Of a stretch of 64,000 nucleotides of DNA, positions 54,846 to 63,869 are shown in pieces. Origin of the DNA: Streptomyces sp. NBC_00102 (lineage in GTDB: Bacteria > Actinomycetota > Actinomycetes > Streptomycetales > Streptomycetaceae). The notes under the pieces were generated by a model. It had not been told where the DNA came from and searched no databases. It worked only from the letters and a program-made list of their open reading frames with translations. Both the position numbers and the translations under genes were made by a program. Location: the NCBI RefSeq assembly GCF_026343115.1, contig NZ_JAPEMC010000001.1:4731501-4795500 (forward strand), given 5' to 3'. Each line of letters opens with the position of its first letter. The first letter of the stretch is position 1.

Positions 54846-55236
54846 ACCAGGGGGCCAGGTCGTAGACCGGCGTGCCGTCCACCGCGTCGAGGTCGGCCAC
54901 CCGCAGATCGAGGCCGTCCACCCCGAGCAACCGGGGGAAGCTGGTGGCGAGTTGGTTGGGGCGGCGGTGGTTGCGGTGGGCGAAGGTGCCGGTGGGCGGC
55001 CAGGCAGGGTTGTTCCGGGGGCTCCTCGCGCGCAGGGCCACGTCGCCGGGGTCGGCCCGGTCGAAGTGCCAGACGACCACGAGGTGGGAGAACTCCTCCA
55101 GCCCGCGTACGACCTCCGGCGGGAAGTCCGGCCGCAGCCGGATCACCGCCTCGACGCCGCCCCAGTGGTCCTCGGCCACCTCCCGGCGCCCCCCGACCAC
55201 GGTCCCGATCGGCTCGATGCCCAGTGCGTCCGCCAT
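54739..55236 (-). CDS. TrmO/TsaA-like tRNA methyltransferase family protein
   Basis: 165 aa of the UPF0066 (TsaA/TrmO) family: IEPIGTVVGGRRE beta strand, FSHLVVVWHFDRAD, GTFAHRNHRRPNQLATS (a variant of the family RSPxRPNPIG motif) and LDAVDGTPVYDLAPW. TrmO methylates N6-threonylcarbamoyladenosine in certain tRNAs using SAM. The altered middle motif (NHRRPNQLA) means the exact substrate may differ. The ATG at 55236 begins MADALGIEPIG. It converges with and overlaps the MFS gene end. Confidence 0.75.
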   Translation of the reverse strand: MADALGIEPIGTVVGGRREVAEDHWGGVEAVIRLRPDFPPEVVRGLEEFSHLVVVWHFDRADPGDVALRARSPRNNPAWPPTGTFAHRNHRRPNQLATSFPRLLGVDGLDLRVADLDAVDGTPVYDLAPWFTAMGPRGPVHEPAWPGEMLAAYWAGAEEDRTNGA

Positions 55237-55294
55237 GCCCGTACCCCCAGCCCGATCCCGACGAGAGACCGATCCCAACGAGAGACCCCAGCCG

Positions 55295-56698
55295 TCAATG
55301 TAGCTTCGAGAGATGCCTGTTGGCGCGCTCGGCCACTGCCGTCACCCACGGAATGCGGCGGTGGCGCAGCGGCGACAGCAGGCGCCGCACCTGGACGACC
55401 GCCTGCTCCGCCCGGCCCGACTGGATGCCCTCCTCCATGGAGTCCAGCAGCCCGCTCCACGTGGCGCAGGCCTCCTCGACCCGCCCGTCCGCCATCTGGG
55501 CGGCCCCCAGGTGCCCCAGGGTCACCGCGTGGGTGCGGCGGAAGGCCGCTCCCCGGGTGCGTACCGAACGGCCGAACTCGCGGATCGCACCCTTGCGGTC
55601 GCCGAGCAACCCCAGGGTGCGGGCGGTCTCGTGGGCGAGGGACGCCTCGCCGAAGAAGAAGGTCCGGTGCGGCTCGGACACCCCCGCGTCGGCGGCGGCC
55701 AGGTCGTTCTCCGCGCGCAGCAGCGCCTTCACCGCGCTGCGGGTGCGGCCCGCCGCCGCGAGCGCCCGGGCGTGCACCACGCCGAGCAGCGCCCGTTCGC
55801 GCGGGGTCGCTCCGCTGTAGCGGCGGTCCTGTACGGACGCCTCGGCGAGGGCGAGCGCGGTGTCGAAGTGGCCGAGATCCAGGGCCTGGTGGGCCATCGC
55901 GCGAAGGATGTGGCCGCCCAGCGGATGATCCTGGGCGTCCCCGGCCAGCTGGAGCGCAAGGGTGAAGTAGCGCTGGGCGAGTGGGTTCTCGCCGCTGTCG
56001 AAGGCCATCCACCCGGAGAGATAGGCGAGTTCGGACGCAGCCGACTCCATCTCCCGGCGCACCCGCTCGTGCGCGTACCGGCCGTGCAGCAGATCCGTCA
56101 CGTCGGTGTGCAGGTACTGCACCAGGGCGGTGCGGCCGTGTCCGCCGCCGCGCCGCTGGTCCACCGCCGAGAAGGCGTGGGTGAGTTCGCGGACGGTCGC
56201 CACGTCGCCCTGGGTCACCCGCAGGTGGTTGGCCACCCGCTCGGCCGGTTGCGGCGCGGGCCCGGCGGACGACGGCTGGCGGTCGCCGGAAGGGACAGCC
56301 AGCGCCGCCGTGGAGTACACGATCCCGGCCAGCAGGTTCCGGCGGTCCGGATGGAGGTCGGCTCGCCCGAGGTCCGCCAGTACGGTCAGGGCGTCGGCGG
56401 GTGGGCCGAGCGGCGCCGGACCCGGAGTGCCGAACCCCAGCTCGGCGACGGTGACCACCCGCTTCAGCCGCCGGGACAGGGCGAGCGCCAGGACGGCGGG
56501 GGCCGAACCGGACGGCCGGGTGCCGCCGACCCACATGGACACGTGCGAGCGCCCGATCAGCGGACTGCCCGGACCGCCCGGACCGTCCGGGCTCCGGCCC
56601 TCCGCCGCCGCCCGGTTGAAGGCGCCGGCCGCCTGGGCGCGCGACCAGCCGGCCTCGCCCAGGAGGGACGCCAGTTGCTCGTTCCGTGTCCGTGTCAT
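55295..56698 (-). CDS. XRE-like regulator with TPR-type C-terminal region
   Basis: 467 aa. The N terminus (NEQLASLLGEAGWSRAQAAGAFNRAA, then SHVSMWVGGTRPSG) is a degenerate HTH of the kind found in Streptomyces NsdA-like regulators. The rest is helical TPR-like repeats (SELAYLSGWMAFDSGENPLAQRYFTLALQLAG, ALDLGHFDTALALAEASV, LGLLGDRKGAIREFGRSV). Such proteins sense peptides or protein partners and often affect development. The ATG at 56698 was chosen; a GTG at 56725 would add nine residues. It is followed by the TrmO-like gene on the same strand. Confidence 0.7.
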   Translation of the reverse strand: MTRTRNEQLASLLGEAGWSRAQAAGAFNRAAAEGRSPDGPGGPGSPLIGRSHVSMWVGGTRPSGSAPAVLALALSRRLKRVVTVAELGFGTPGPAPLGPPADALTVLADLGRADLHPDRRNLLAGIVYSTAALAVPSGDRQPSSAGPAPQPAERVANHLRVTQGDVATVRELTHAFSAVDQRRGGGHGRTALVQYLHTDVTDLLHGRYAHERVRREMESAASELAYLSGWMAFDSGENPLAQRYFTLALQLAGDAQDHPLGGHILRAMAHQALDLGHFDTALALAEASVQDRRYSGATPRERALLGVVHARALAAAGRTRSAVKALLRAENDLAAADAGVSEPHRTFFFGEASLAHETARTLGLLGDRKGAIREFGRSVRTRGAAFRRTHAVTLGHLGAAQMADGRVEEACATWSGLLDSMEEGIQSGRAEQAVVQVRRLLSPLRHRRIPWVTAVAERANRHLSKLH

Positions 56699-57077
56699 CC
56701 CGCGACCCCCGATGCCCGACCCCACCGCACCCCGCGTGTGCCCGGAGACGGAGAGCTCTCCCCGGCCGCACGCCGACGGGGCTCAAGGAACCACGGTGGC
56801 GGGGAGCCCGTGCGGCGAATCCCCGCACGTCACCCGGGTCGGTGTACACGGAGTCGATCTGCGTCCGGTCCGGTACCGATCCGCGTCCGGGTGCGGCCGT
56901 CCCTGTCGATCTTTGACCACTTTGATCAGCCGGGCGGGCCGTCGGCCGCCCGCGCGGGCCCGGGATGCGGTTCGCTTCTCGTACCGCAGCTCACCCCCGG
57001 AGCGGGTCCCCGCTCGCCCCCGGCCACCGGCGGCGGACGCGTACGGGGCCATCCCGCGCGGGCCGCCAGGAGGACCC

Positions 57078-57449
57078 ATGAACACCAGCACCGCACGGGA
57101 CGTCCGACCGAAGGACCCCGGCATCGACGTGGACGCGATCACCGACGCCATCGAGCACGCGAGGGCGGACCGGGCGGGCGTGCCGCCGCGGTCCGTCGTC
57201 AACGCCGGTACCGACGAACTCGTCGCCCACCTGCGGAAGCTGATGAGCGCCGACGAGTACGGACACGACGAGCCGGACCGGGGAGCCGTCCGGCTGCTGT
57301 TCCGTGCCGCCTACCGCCATCTCTCCCTCGCGGTGCGGCCCGACCCGAGCACCCCGGACCTCGCCGCGTACGCGTACTGGCGCACGGTCGCCTCCCTCAC
57401 CGCCGCCTTCCGCGACCTCTACTGCGAACCGGGGCGGGACGGCGCGTGA
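57078..57449 (+). CDS. Hypothetical 123-aa protein
   Basis: The ATG at 57078 is preceded by CCAGGAGG. The protein is acidic and helical, with DELVAHLRKLMSADEYGHDEPDRGAVRLLFRAAYRHLSLAVRP in the middle and one Cys near the end. No family is recognised. It is a single gene, divergent from the TPR regulator by 379 bp and converging with the broken MFS gene. Confidence 0.6.
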   Translation: MNTSTARDVRPKDPGIDVDAITDAIEHARADRAGVPPRSVVNAGTDELVAHLRKLMSADEYGHDEPDRGAVRLLFRAAYRHLSLAVRPDPSTPDLAAYAYWRTVASLTAAFRDLYCEPGRDGA

Positions 57450-57486
57450 GCCGTCCCGCCCCGGTTCTGACCGCCGGGAGCGGCGG

Positions 57487-58766
57487 TCAGCGCACCTTGC
57501 GTACCGGCAGGATCGCCAGAGCGCCGCAGAGGCAGACCGCCGAGGCGGTGATCAGCAGGATCGAGTAGTTGTGGCCACCGCCCAGGGAGATCAGCAGGGC
57601 GCCGAGCGCGGGGGCGAAGATCTGCGGGGCCGACATCGCGATGTTGAAGATGCCGAGGTCCTTGGAGGGGTTCTCCGGATCCGGCAGCACGTCGATGACG
57701 AGGGCGAGGTCCACGCCGAGGTAGGTGCCGAAGCCCAGGCCCAGGACGAGTTCCGCGCAGTAGAACACCCCGATCGTGTCGGCCTGGCTGAGGATCACCA
57801 TGCCGATGCCGAAGAGGACCGCGGCGACGGCGATGAACGGCTTGCGGCGGCCGAAGTGGTCCGAGAGCCAGCCCGCGGCCTGCGCGGAACCCATCACGCA
57901 GAAGCCGTACATGAGGACGCCGGTGGCGAGCGTCTCGGTCGCCTCCGCGCTGGTGAGCCGCATCTCGTGCTGAAGGTAGATCAGACGGAAGGTGGTGAAA
58001 ATCCAGTTGGCCAGCGTCAGCAGGAAGCGCGACAGCCAGGCCCAGGCGAAGTCCGGGTGCTGCCTGGGGCTGACCCAGTAGGTGCGCAGGACCGCCTTGA
58101 ACCCCTCCCGAGGAGGCTTCGTCTCCAGCGGCTTGTCCGGCAGCACCATCACGTAGCCGACCACCAGCAGGATGCCGATGAGGCTGGGGACCAGGAAGAG
58201 CAGCAGCATCTGGTCGGTGAAGCACTTCGCGATCCAGGTGCCCGCCGTGGGGGCCAGGTTCTGCATGATGCCGAGCAGCCGCTGATCTTGCCGCGCTTGT
58301 GCTCGGGGACGTTGTCCGCGACGGTCGCGACGAAGGCGGCGAGGGCCGCGTTGGCGGACGCCGAGGAGATGACGAACCCGACGGTGACCACGGCGACGCT
58401 GTTCGCCGTCGCGATGATCAGCAGACCGGCCAGCAGGCCCAGCATGCCGAGGACCAGCCAGGGGCGGCGGCGGCCGAAACGGCTGGTGGTGCGGTCGCTG
58501 AGGCGCCCGAAGAACGGGTTCGCCAACATCGCCGCCACCGAACCGGTGGTGGTGATGATGCCGAGCGAGGCGACCTGGTCGTCCTCGGGGACGAACGACT
58601 GCACCTTGAGCTGAAGGCTCACCAGGATCGGGGTCAGGAGGGCCAGGAACAGGCCGAGTTGACTGGCCGCCATGCCGACGACCAGCCGGGGACGGGGGAT
58701 CTTGGCGTCGGGGGAGCCGCCGGGCGCGGAGGTGCCGGCCGGGGTGCGGAGCGTATCCGTGGTCAC
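57487..58766 (-). pseudogene. Frameshifted MFS sugar transporter (GPH/SUT-like)
   Basis: Two overlapping frames together encode one MFS protein of about 425 aa. The N-terminal part (GTG at 58766) runs through MAASQLGLFLALLTPILVSLQL and LSDRTTSRFGRRRPWL to EHKRGKISG. The C-terminal part continues from MQNLAPTAGTW to the stop at 57487. Loss of one base around 58278 breaks the frame: inserting one C after the ISG codons restores LLGIMQNLAPTAGTW. The family imports glucosides. It lies downstream of a GH3 beta-glucosidase on the same strand, so the pair was a beta-glucoside uptake and cleavage module. This is either a recent inactivation or a sequencing error. Confidence 0.8.
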
Positions 58767-58935
58767 GGTGAGGGCTGCTTCCTGTTGAGCGGGCAGGACG
58801 TTACGCAGGCATGGGCAGGTCACGGCGCGGGCGAGGCTCGTACGCCGTGGACTTGAGCAAGGGGGACGGGGGAGGGGGACGGGGTTGGTGGGCCGCCGCG
58901 CGGACGTGGTGCGCGCGGCGGCCGGGGGAGTGGCT

Positions 58936-61254
58936 CTACGCGTGGACGAGGTGGCGGTCCGCGCCCACCACGCGCTGCGGCCCGGTGAGTTCGACGTCGG
59001 CGCTCAGCCGGATGTCGCCGCTGGACGAGCCGAGCATGAGGCGGATGGTGCCGGGTTCGACGATGCGCCGACCGTCGCCCGAGGCGTCCTTGGTGTACGA
59101 GGTCTGGTCGGCGTGGACCTTGAACGCGACCCGCTCCGCCTCACCGGGGGCCAGCTCGACGACGCCGAAGGCCGCCAGCTGCTGGGTGGGCCGGGCGACC
59201 TGGGCGACCGGGTCGTCGTAGTACAGCTGGACCGTCTCGCGGCCCGCCCGCTCGCCCGTGTTCCGTACGAGGCAGGAGACCTCGATGAACCCGTCGGTGG
59301 GCACCCGGCCATCCCCGGCGACCCGCAGGTCCTCGTAGCCGAAGGAGGTGTACGAGATGCCGTGCCCGAACGGGTACAGCGGGGTGTTGTCCAGCACGCT
59401 GATGCCCTGGCTGAAACGGCCGAGCGGCGGGTTGAGGTAGGTGCCGGGACCGCTCCCCGGGAGGGCCGGGATCTGCACGGGCAGCTTGCCGCCGGGGGCC
59501 ACCCGGCCCGAGAGCACGCGGGCCAGCGCGGGGCCGCCCTCTTCGCCGGGCATGAACGTCTGCACCACGGCCGCGCAGCGCTCCGCGAGACCGCCGAGCG
59601 CGTACGGGCGGCCCGAGACGACGAGCAGCACCACCGGGACGCCGGTGGCGAGCACCTCCTCGACCAGCTCCACCTGCACGCCCGGCAGCCGGAGGTCCGG
59701 CGCGTCGCAGCCCTCGCCCGAGGTGCCGTTGCCGAACATCCCGGAGCGGTCGCCGACGACGACCAGCGCCAGATCGGCCGAGGCGGCGGTACGCACGGCG
59801 GCGGGCAGACCGGAGCGGTCGGTGCCGCTGACCGCGCAGCCCCGCTCGTAGGCGAACTCGACGTCCGGCAGCTCGGCGGTGAGCGCCTCGCGCAGGCTCG
59901 GCAGGGCGAGGCCCGCCGGGTGCCCGGGGTGCTTCGGCAGCACGTGGTTCGGGAAGGAGTAGCAGCCCAGGAAGGTGCCCGAGTCGTCGGCGCCCGGACC
60001 GATCAGCGCGATCCGGGGCGTGCGCGCCGCGTCCAGGGGGAGAGCGGCGCCCTCGTTGGCGAGCAGTACGACGGAGCGCTCGGCGAGGGTACGGGCGAGG
60101 GCGCGGTTGGCCGGGGAGTCCAGGTCGACGGGGGTGCCCAGACCGGCGTCCGCCTCCGGGGTCCAGCCGGCGTCCAGCAGGCCGAGCCGCAGCTTGTGGC
60201 GCAGGACGCGCTCGACGGCACGGTCCAGCAGCGCGGGGTCGACCCGGCCGCCGTCGAGCTGCTCGGCGAGCGGGTCGCCGTAGCAGCGGGTGTTGGGGAG
60301 CTCGACGTCCATACCGGCGGTCAGCGCGACGCGGGCCGCGTCGCCCTCGGTGGCGGCGACCCGGTGCATGGTCCGCAGGAACGCGATCGACCCGTAGTCG
60401 GAGACGACCGTGCCCTCGAAGCCCCACTGCTCGCGCAGCACGTCCGTCAGCAGGTGCTCGTCCGCGCAGGCGGGGACACCGTCCTGGTCGGTGTAGGTGT
60501 TCATCACCGAACCGACGGCACCCTCGCGCACCGCCATCTCGAACGGCGGCAGGATCACGTCGGCCATCTCGCGGGCGCCGATGGAGACGGGCGCGTGGTT
60601 GCGGGCGCCCCGCGAGGCGGCGTGCCCGGCGAAGTGCTTGAGGGTGGCGATGACGCCCTCGGACTGCACCCCGCGCACATAGGCGGTGCCCACCAGGCCG
60701 GTCAGGTACGGGTCCTCGCCGAGGGTCTCCTCCACGCGCCCCCAGCGGTAGTCGCGCACGACGTCCAGGACCGGGGCGAGGCCCTGGTGCACGCCGACGG
60801 ACGCCATGTCCCGGCCGATCGCCGCGCCCATCTCCTCGACCAGCCCGGTGTCGAAGGTCGCGGCCCAGGCCAGCGGGGTGGGGTAGACCGTGGCGCCGAA
60901 GGCGGCGAAGCCGGTGAGGCACTCCTCGTGGGCGATGGCGGGGATGCCGAGGCGGGTTCCGTCGACCAGCAGCCGCTGGAGCCGGATCAGTTCGGCGCGC
61001 CCCTCCTCAGGGATGAGGGGCCGGGTGCCGTACGGGCGGGTGAGCTGGCCGATGCCCTGCGCCAGGGCCGCGGACTCGGTGGAACCGGCGGCGAGGGCCT
61101 CCTCGATCGGCGCGACCCGGGCGTCGCCGCTGCCGACGTTGGCCTTGCCCCAGTAGCTGCCCAACTGGGCGAGCTTCTCGGCCCGCGTCATCGCGGACAA
61201 GAGGGCTTCGACCCGCTCGTCGTCACCGAGCGAGGTGTCGTTCCACTGGTTCAT
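58936..61254 (-). CDS. GH3 family beta-glucosidase
   Basis: 772 aa, complete for the three-domain GH3 type. The N-terminal TIM barrel has LTRPYGTRPLIPEEGRAEL, KHFAGHAASRG and the nucleophile Asp in VVSDYGSIAF. The second alpha/beta sandwich carries RTPRIALIGPGADDSGTFLGCYS. A fibronectin-like domain ends the protein (VSCLVRNTGERAGRETVQLYYDDPVA). It hydrolyses beta-glucosides or beta-xylosides. With no signal peptide it is cytoplasmic and fits the downstream sugar-type MFS importer. About 150 bp upstream lies the end of an IS5 element, so its promoter region may have been altered. Confidence 0.88.
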   Translation of the reverse strand: MNQWNDTSLGDDERVEALLSAMTRAEKLAQLGSYWGKANVGSGDARVAPIEEALAAGSTESAALAQGIGQLTRPYGTRPLIPEEGRAELIRLQRLLVDGTRLGIPAIAHEECLTGFAAFGATVYPTPLAWAATFDTGLVEEMGAAIGRDMASVGVHQGLAPVLDVVRDYRWGRVEETLGEDPYLTGLVGTAYVRGVQSEGVIATLKHFAGHAASRGARNHAPVSIGAREMADVILPPFEMAVREGAVGSVMNTYTDQDGVPACADEHLLTDVLREQWGFEGTVVSDYGSIAFLRTMHRVAATEGDAARVALTAGMDVELPNTRCYGDPLAEQLDGGRVDPALLDRAVERVLRHKLRLGLLDAGWTPEADAGLGTPVDLDSPANRALARTLAERSVVLLANEGAALPLDAARTPRIALIGPGADDSGTFLGCYSFPNHVLPKHPGHPAGLALPSLREALTAELPDVEFAYERGCAVSGTDRSGLPAAVRTAASADLALVVVGDRSGMFGNGTSGEGCDAPDLRLPGVQVELVEEVLATGVPVVLLVVSGRPYALGGLAERCAAVVQTFMPGEEGGPALARVLSGRVAPGGKLPVQIPALPGSGPGTYLNPPLGRFSQGISVLDNTPLYPFGHGISYTSFGYEDLRVAGDGRVPTDGFIEVSCLVRNTGERAGRETVQLYYDDPVAQVARPTQQLAAFGVVELAPGEAERVAFKVHADQTSYTKDASGDGRRIVEPGTIRLMLGSSSGDIRLSADVELTGPQRVVGADRHLVHA

Positions 61255-61408
61255 CGGGGCTCCCGCTTCCGGCCCGTACGCCTTCCGACGCCACGTCGTG
61301 GGGAGGGGGACCGGATAGATAAATTCACGTCATTGACAAAAAGGTGCCGTCAGCATGCGCAGGAGTAAATGCCGAGGTCAATGGGTTGCAGAGGAGATTC
61401 TCAGCTAA

Positions 61409-61432
61409 GAGCGACCGCCACTTGATGGTCAG
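61409..61432 (+). repeat. Left terminal inverted repeat of the IS5 element
   Basis: 24-bp repeat starting GAGCGACCGCC. It pairs with 62865-62888 with one mismatch (third base). The transposase stop codon (61429-61431) lies inside it. Confidence 0.85.
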
Positions 61433-62316
61433 CGGAGGCGGCGGGCTGTTGGCCGCGTGCTCCAGCGATAGAGCTTGCGCGCTCGGCGAATCAGCGCACG
61501 GACGGTGACGAACGCAGCGGCGAGGTAGAGGTAGAAATCGACGACCTCGCCGTCGCGTTCGAAGCACCTGCGGATCTTGCCGTAGCCGTTCATCCATGAC
61601 TGCGTACGTTCGACCACCCAACGCTTGCCAACTTGGATCGGGGCCGGGATGCCCTTCACGGCTATCTCACCGATCAGCCTGTGATCGTCCAGTATTCGAC
61701 GGCAGGCTCGCCCGTGGTACGCAGAGTCCAGGTGGATTACGGCGTTCCCGGGTAGGGCTCCGAGCTGATGTTCGGCCGCTTCGATGGTCGGCTCCAGCAG
61801 TTTCGAGTCGTGCCGGTTCGCGCCGGCCGACGCAATGCCCAGCGGGACTCCATCGGCATCGACCAAAGTGGAGCGTTTGAGTCCCTGCTTCGCACGGTCG
61901 ACCGGTGACGGTCCGGCTTTGGCGCCGACGCACGGTGCTTTGGTGTGACAGCCGTCAGCAGACAAATCATCAAGGTTCAGGCCGATCATCGTGTCGTAAG
62001 CGGCCAGGGCGATCGCGTGCAGCCGCGTGGCCAGTCCGAGGTGGGCCCATTCCCTGACCCGGCGTCGGATCGTACTGGCCGAGCACTCGTTGCTGGCGAT
62101 CCGCTCATAACCCGAACCGTGGACCAGGGCGTCTACGACGTGGCGGAAGACGACTCGGTCGGGCACCCGGCGGCGGTGGCACCCCCATGGATGCGCCGGA
62201 TCGAACTCGGGCCGGTCAGGAATCAGCGCGCTGAACTGGTCCCACAGCGGCTCAAACAGGGATGATGGGACGGTAGGCACGAATCCTCCGGCGATCGCTG
62301 AGCTTGAGATCTTCAT
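61429..62316 (-). CDS. IS5-family DDE transposase
   Basis: 295 aa and apparently intact. The N terminus (SLFEPLWDQFSALIP, HPWGCHRRRVPDRVVFRHVVDALVHGSGYERI) is the DUF4096/IS5 N-domain. The DDE triad is visible as Asp in LSADGCHTKAP, Asp in IHLDSAYHG and Glu in WVVERTQSWMNGYGKIRRCFERD (the Y-x2-R-x6-E-like signature of IS5). The ATG is at 62316. It catalyses movement of the surrounding element. Confidence 0.88.
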   Translation of the reverse strand: MKISSSAIAGGFVPTVPSSLFEPLWDQFSALIPDRPEFDPAHPWGCHRRRVPDRVVFRHVVDALVHGSGYERIASNECSASTIRRRVREWAHLGLATRLHAIALAAYDTMIGLNLDDLSADGCHTKAPCVGAKAGPSPVDRAKQGLKRSTLVDADGVPLGIASAGANRHDSKLLEPTIEAAEHQLGALPGNAVIHLDSAYHGRACRRILDDHRLIGEIAVKGIPAPIQVGKRWVVERTQSWMNGYGKIRRCFERDGEVVDFYLYLAAAFVTVRALIRRARKLYRWSTRPTARRLR

Positions 62317-62389
62317 GATCGCTACAGGTCGTTCTCACGAGTCATCCCTTGAGGCCGTAACTGGCCGGTACCCTGGAGTTTGAGAGTCT

Positions 62390-62788
62390 GTGGGCATATT
62401 CGGAGAGCCGGGCGGCTTCCAGATCGTGGTTCTCGAGTACATGCCACTGCGGCGCTTCGGTCTCTTCCAGATCCTGCTCAGCGGCTGGCCGATAGGTGAT
62501 GGAACCACAACGGCCTTCTATCCGCACTACTGTGACCTGCAAGATCTCGCCCGACTGGTCGAGAGTGGCGAACCGCATGAGCGGTTTCAGCTGATTCTGG
62601 GTGACACCTTCGACCACATGCAGGTCGACGCCGAGATGACCGACCGCGCGATCCTGTTCAGCTTCCGCTCCCACGACGAGAATTCGCAGTGGCGCGAAGC
62701 ACAGGTAGACAGCAGAGAATTCCTCACCGTCTGGCGCCAGGCCGCGGCCTGCATCGAGGCGATCCTCGCTCGGGCCGACGAGTCTTGA
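62390..62788 (+). CDS. Passenger gene of the IS5 element, unknown function
   Basis: 132 aa, GTG start, wholly between the IS terminal repeats and divergent from the transposase. The protein is acidic and compact, with FQIVVLEYMPLRRFGLFQILLSGWPIGDG and a C-terminal helix rich in Trp/Ala. GC is lower than in chromosomal neighbours. The size and acidity recall small immunity-type proteins, but no family can be assigned. It is not a known transposition accessory gene. Confidence 0.6.
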   Translation: MGIFGEPGGFQIVVLEYMPLRRFGLFQILLSGWPIGDGTTTAFYPHYCDLQDLARLVESGEPHERFQLILGDTFDHMQVDAEMTDRAILFSFRSHDENSQWREAQVDSREFLTVWRQAAACIEAILARADES

Positions 62789-62864
62789 CCCGCCACCCAG
62801 GCAAGCGCCGATGTTGAACCGGTTGCACGCATCACGCCGACCTGCCACCAACCTGAAACCCTTA

Positions 62865-62888
62865 CTGACCATCAAGTGGCGGTCGTTC
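62865..62888 (-). repeat. Right terminal inverted repeat of the IS5 element
   Basis: 24-bp repeat complementary to 61409-61432 with one mismatch, followed by the TAA target duplication at 62889-62891. Confidence 0.85.
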
Positions 62889-62944
62889 TAAGAGCGTCCG
62901 CCGGTAGGGAAAAGGTGTTGCCCCCGGCAGTGGGCGGGACGATC

Positions 62945-63715
62945 ATGACGAAAATGCCGGATCTGCTTGAGCGCGTAACCGCCTTCCGCGCCGCCTTCGC
63001 CCGCCGCCAGGCCACTGAGACCGTCGAGCTGCCCGGAGCCTTCGCCGTCCGCCACTCGGACTTCCCCCAATCCCAGGAGCACAACCAACTGATCGTCCCC
63101 GCCTCGGGCGTCGACCCGGCCGCACTGCCCGAACTGGCTGCACAGGGCCTCGGACCGCGCCAGCAGTACCGGATCACGGTGCTGGACGAGGCACTCGGGG
63201 AGCGGGCCACCCCGGTGCTGGCGGCGGCCGGCTACGATCGGGACACCGAGCTGGTACTGGCCCGGGAGACAGCTGGCTGCGCGCTGCCCGAACCTGTCGC
63301 GCACCCGGTCGAACTGGCCGAGCTGCGAGCGGCGGTGTTCCGCCAGCAGCTGGACTGGGGCCTGGACGAGGATCTCGCTCGACAGCTCACCGAGCGCCGT
63401 ACCGCCCGCCTGCGCGGCGCCGAGAAGGTGTCTTTTCTGGCCGCTCGGGCCCCGGGCGGGGAGATCGCGGCCTGGGCCGACCTCTACCTAGACCGAACCG
63501 CCGGGCTGGCTCAGCTGGAGGACCTCGTCACCGCTGTGCTGCACCGTAAGCAGGGCCACGGAGACACCTTGCTCGCCACAGGGCTGGCGTTGGCCGCCTC
63601 TGCCGGGATCCCGCAGCTCTTCCTGGTCGCGGACGCGACCGACTGGCCGCGCGAGTGGTACTCCTGCCGCGGCTTCACCGAGCTCGGCCGCAGCTACTCC
63701 TTCCTCAACCGCTGA
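62945..63715 (+). CDS. GNAT family N-acetyltransferase
   Basis: 256 aa from the ATG at 62945. The C-terminal half is a GNAT fold: FLAARAPGGEIAAWADLYLDR, then AQLEDLVTAVLHRKQGHGDTLLATGLALAASAG, a degenerate acetyl-CoA motif (RxxGxG/A appears as KQGHGD), and WYSCRGFTELGRSYSFL at the end. Its start lies only 57 bp from the IS5 element, so its native promoter has probably been displaced or replaced. The substrate is unknown. Confidence 0.75.
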   Translation: MTKMPDLLERVTAFRAAFARRQATETVELPGAFAVRHSDFPQSQEHNQLIVPASGVDPAALPELAAQGLGPRQQYRITVLDEALGERATPVLAAAGYDRDTELVLARETAGCALPEPVAHPVELAELRAAVFRQQLDWGLDEDLARQLTERRTARLRGAEKVSFLAARAPGGEIAAWADLYLDRTAGLAQLEDLVTAVLHRKQGHGDTLLATGLALAASAGIPQLFLVADATDWPREWYSCRGFTELGRSYSFLNR

Positions 63716-63869
63716 CGGCGGGGATGAACCGGTGTGTACTGCTGCCGAGCACCCTGAACCCGGGTTCGGCTGCAAACCAGCGACAGCGCGCCAACGTCTC
63801 CAAGATGTATGCGAGTAGGCGATAGCAGGGCAGACACGGTTCGCCCGATCATGGAGCTCTCTATGCTTC

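Larger units (their letters stand above)
61409..62888. mobile_element. IS5-family insertion sequence (1480 bp) with passenger gene
   Basis: Terminal inverted repeats of 24 bp (61409-61432 and 62865-62888) differ at one position (ends GAGCGACC and GAACGACC). They are flanked by a 3-bp direct repeat TAA (61406-61408 and 62889-62891), matching the TNA duplications of the IS1031 group. Inside are a minus-strand transposase (61429-62316) and a plus-strand gene (62390-62788) that is not a transposase. The element is about 550 bp longer than common IS5-type elements because of this second gene. It lies between the beta-glucosidase and GNAT genes. Confidence 0.85.

Noticed and set aside
55295..56698. 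Naming the XRE/TPR gene nsdA
   Set aside because: The architecture is similar, but the genomic context does not support orthology, so no symbol is given.
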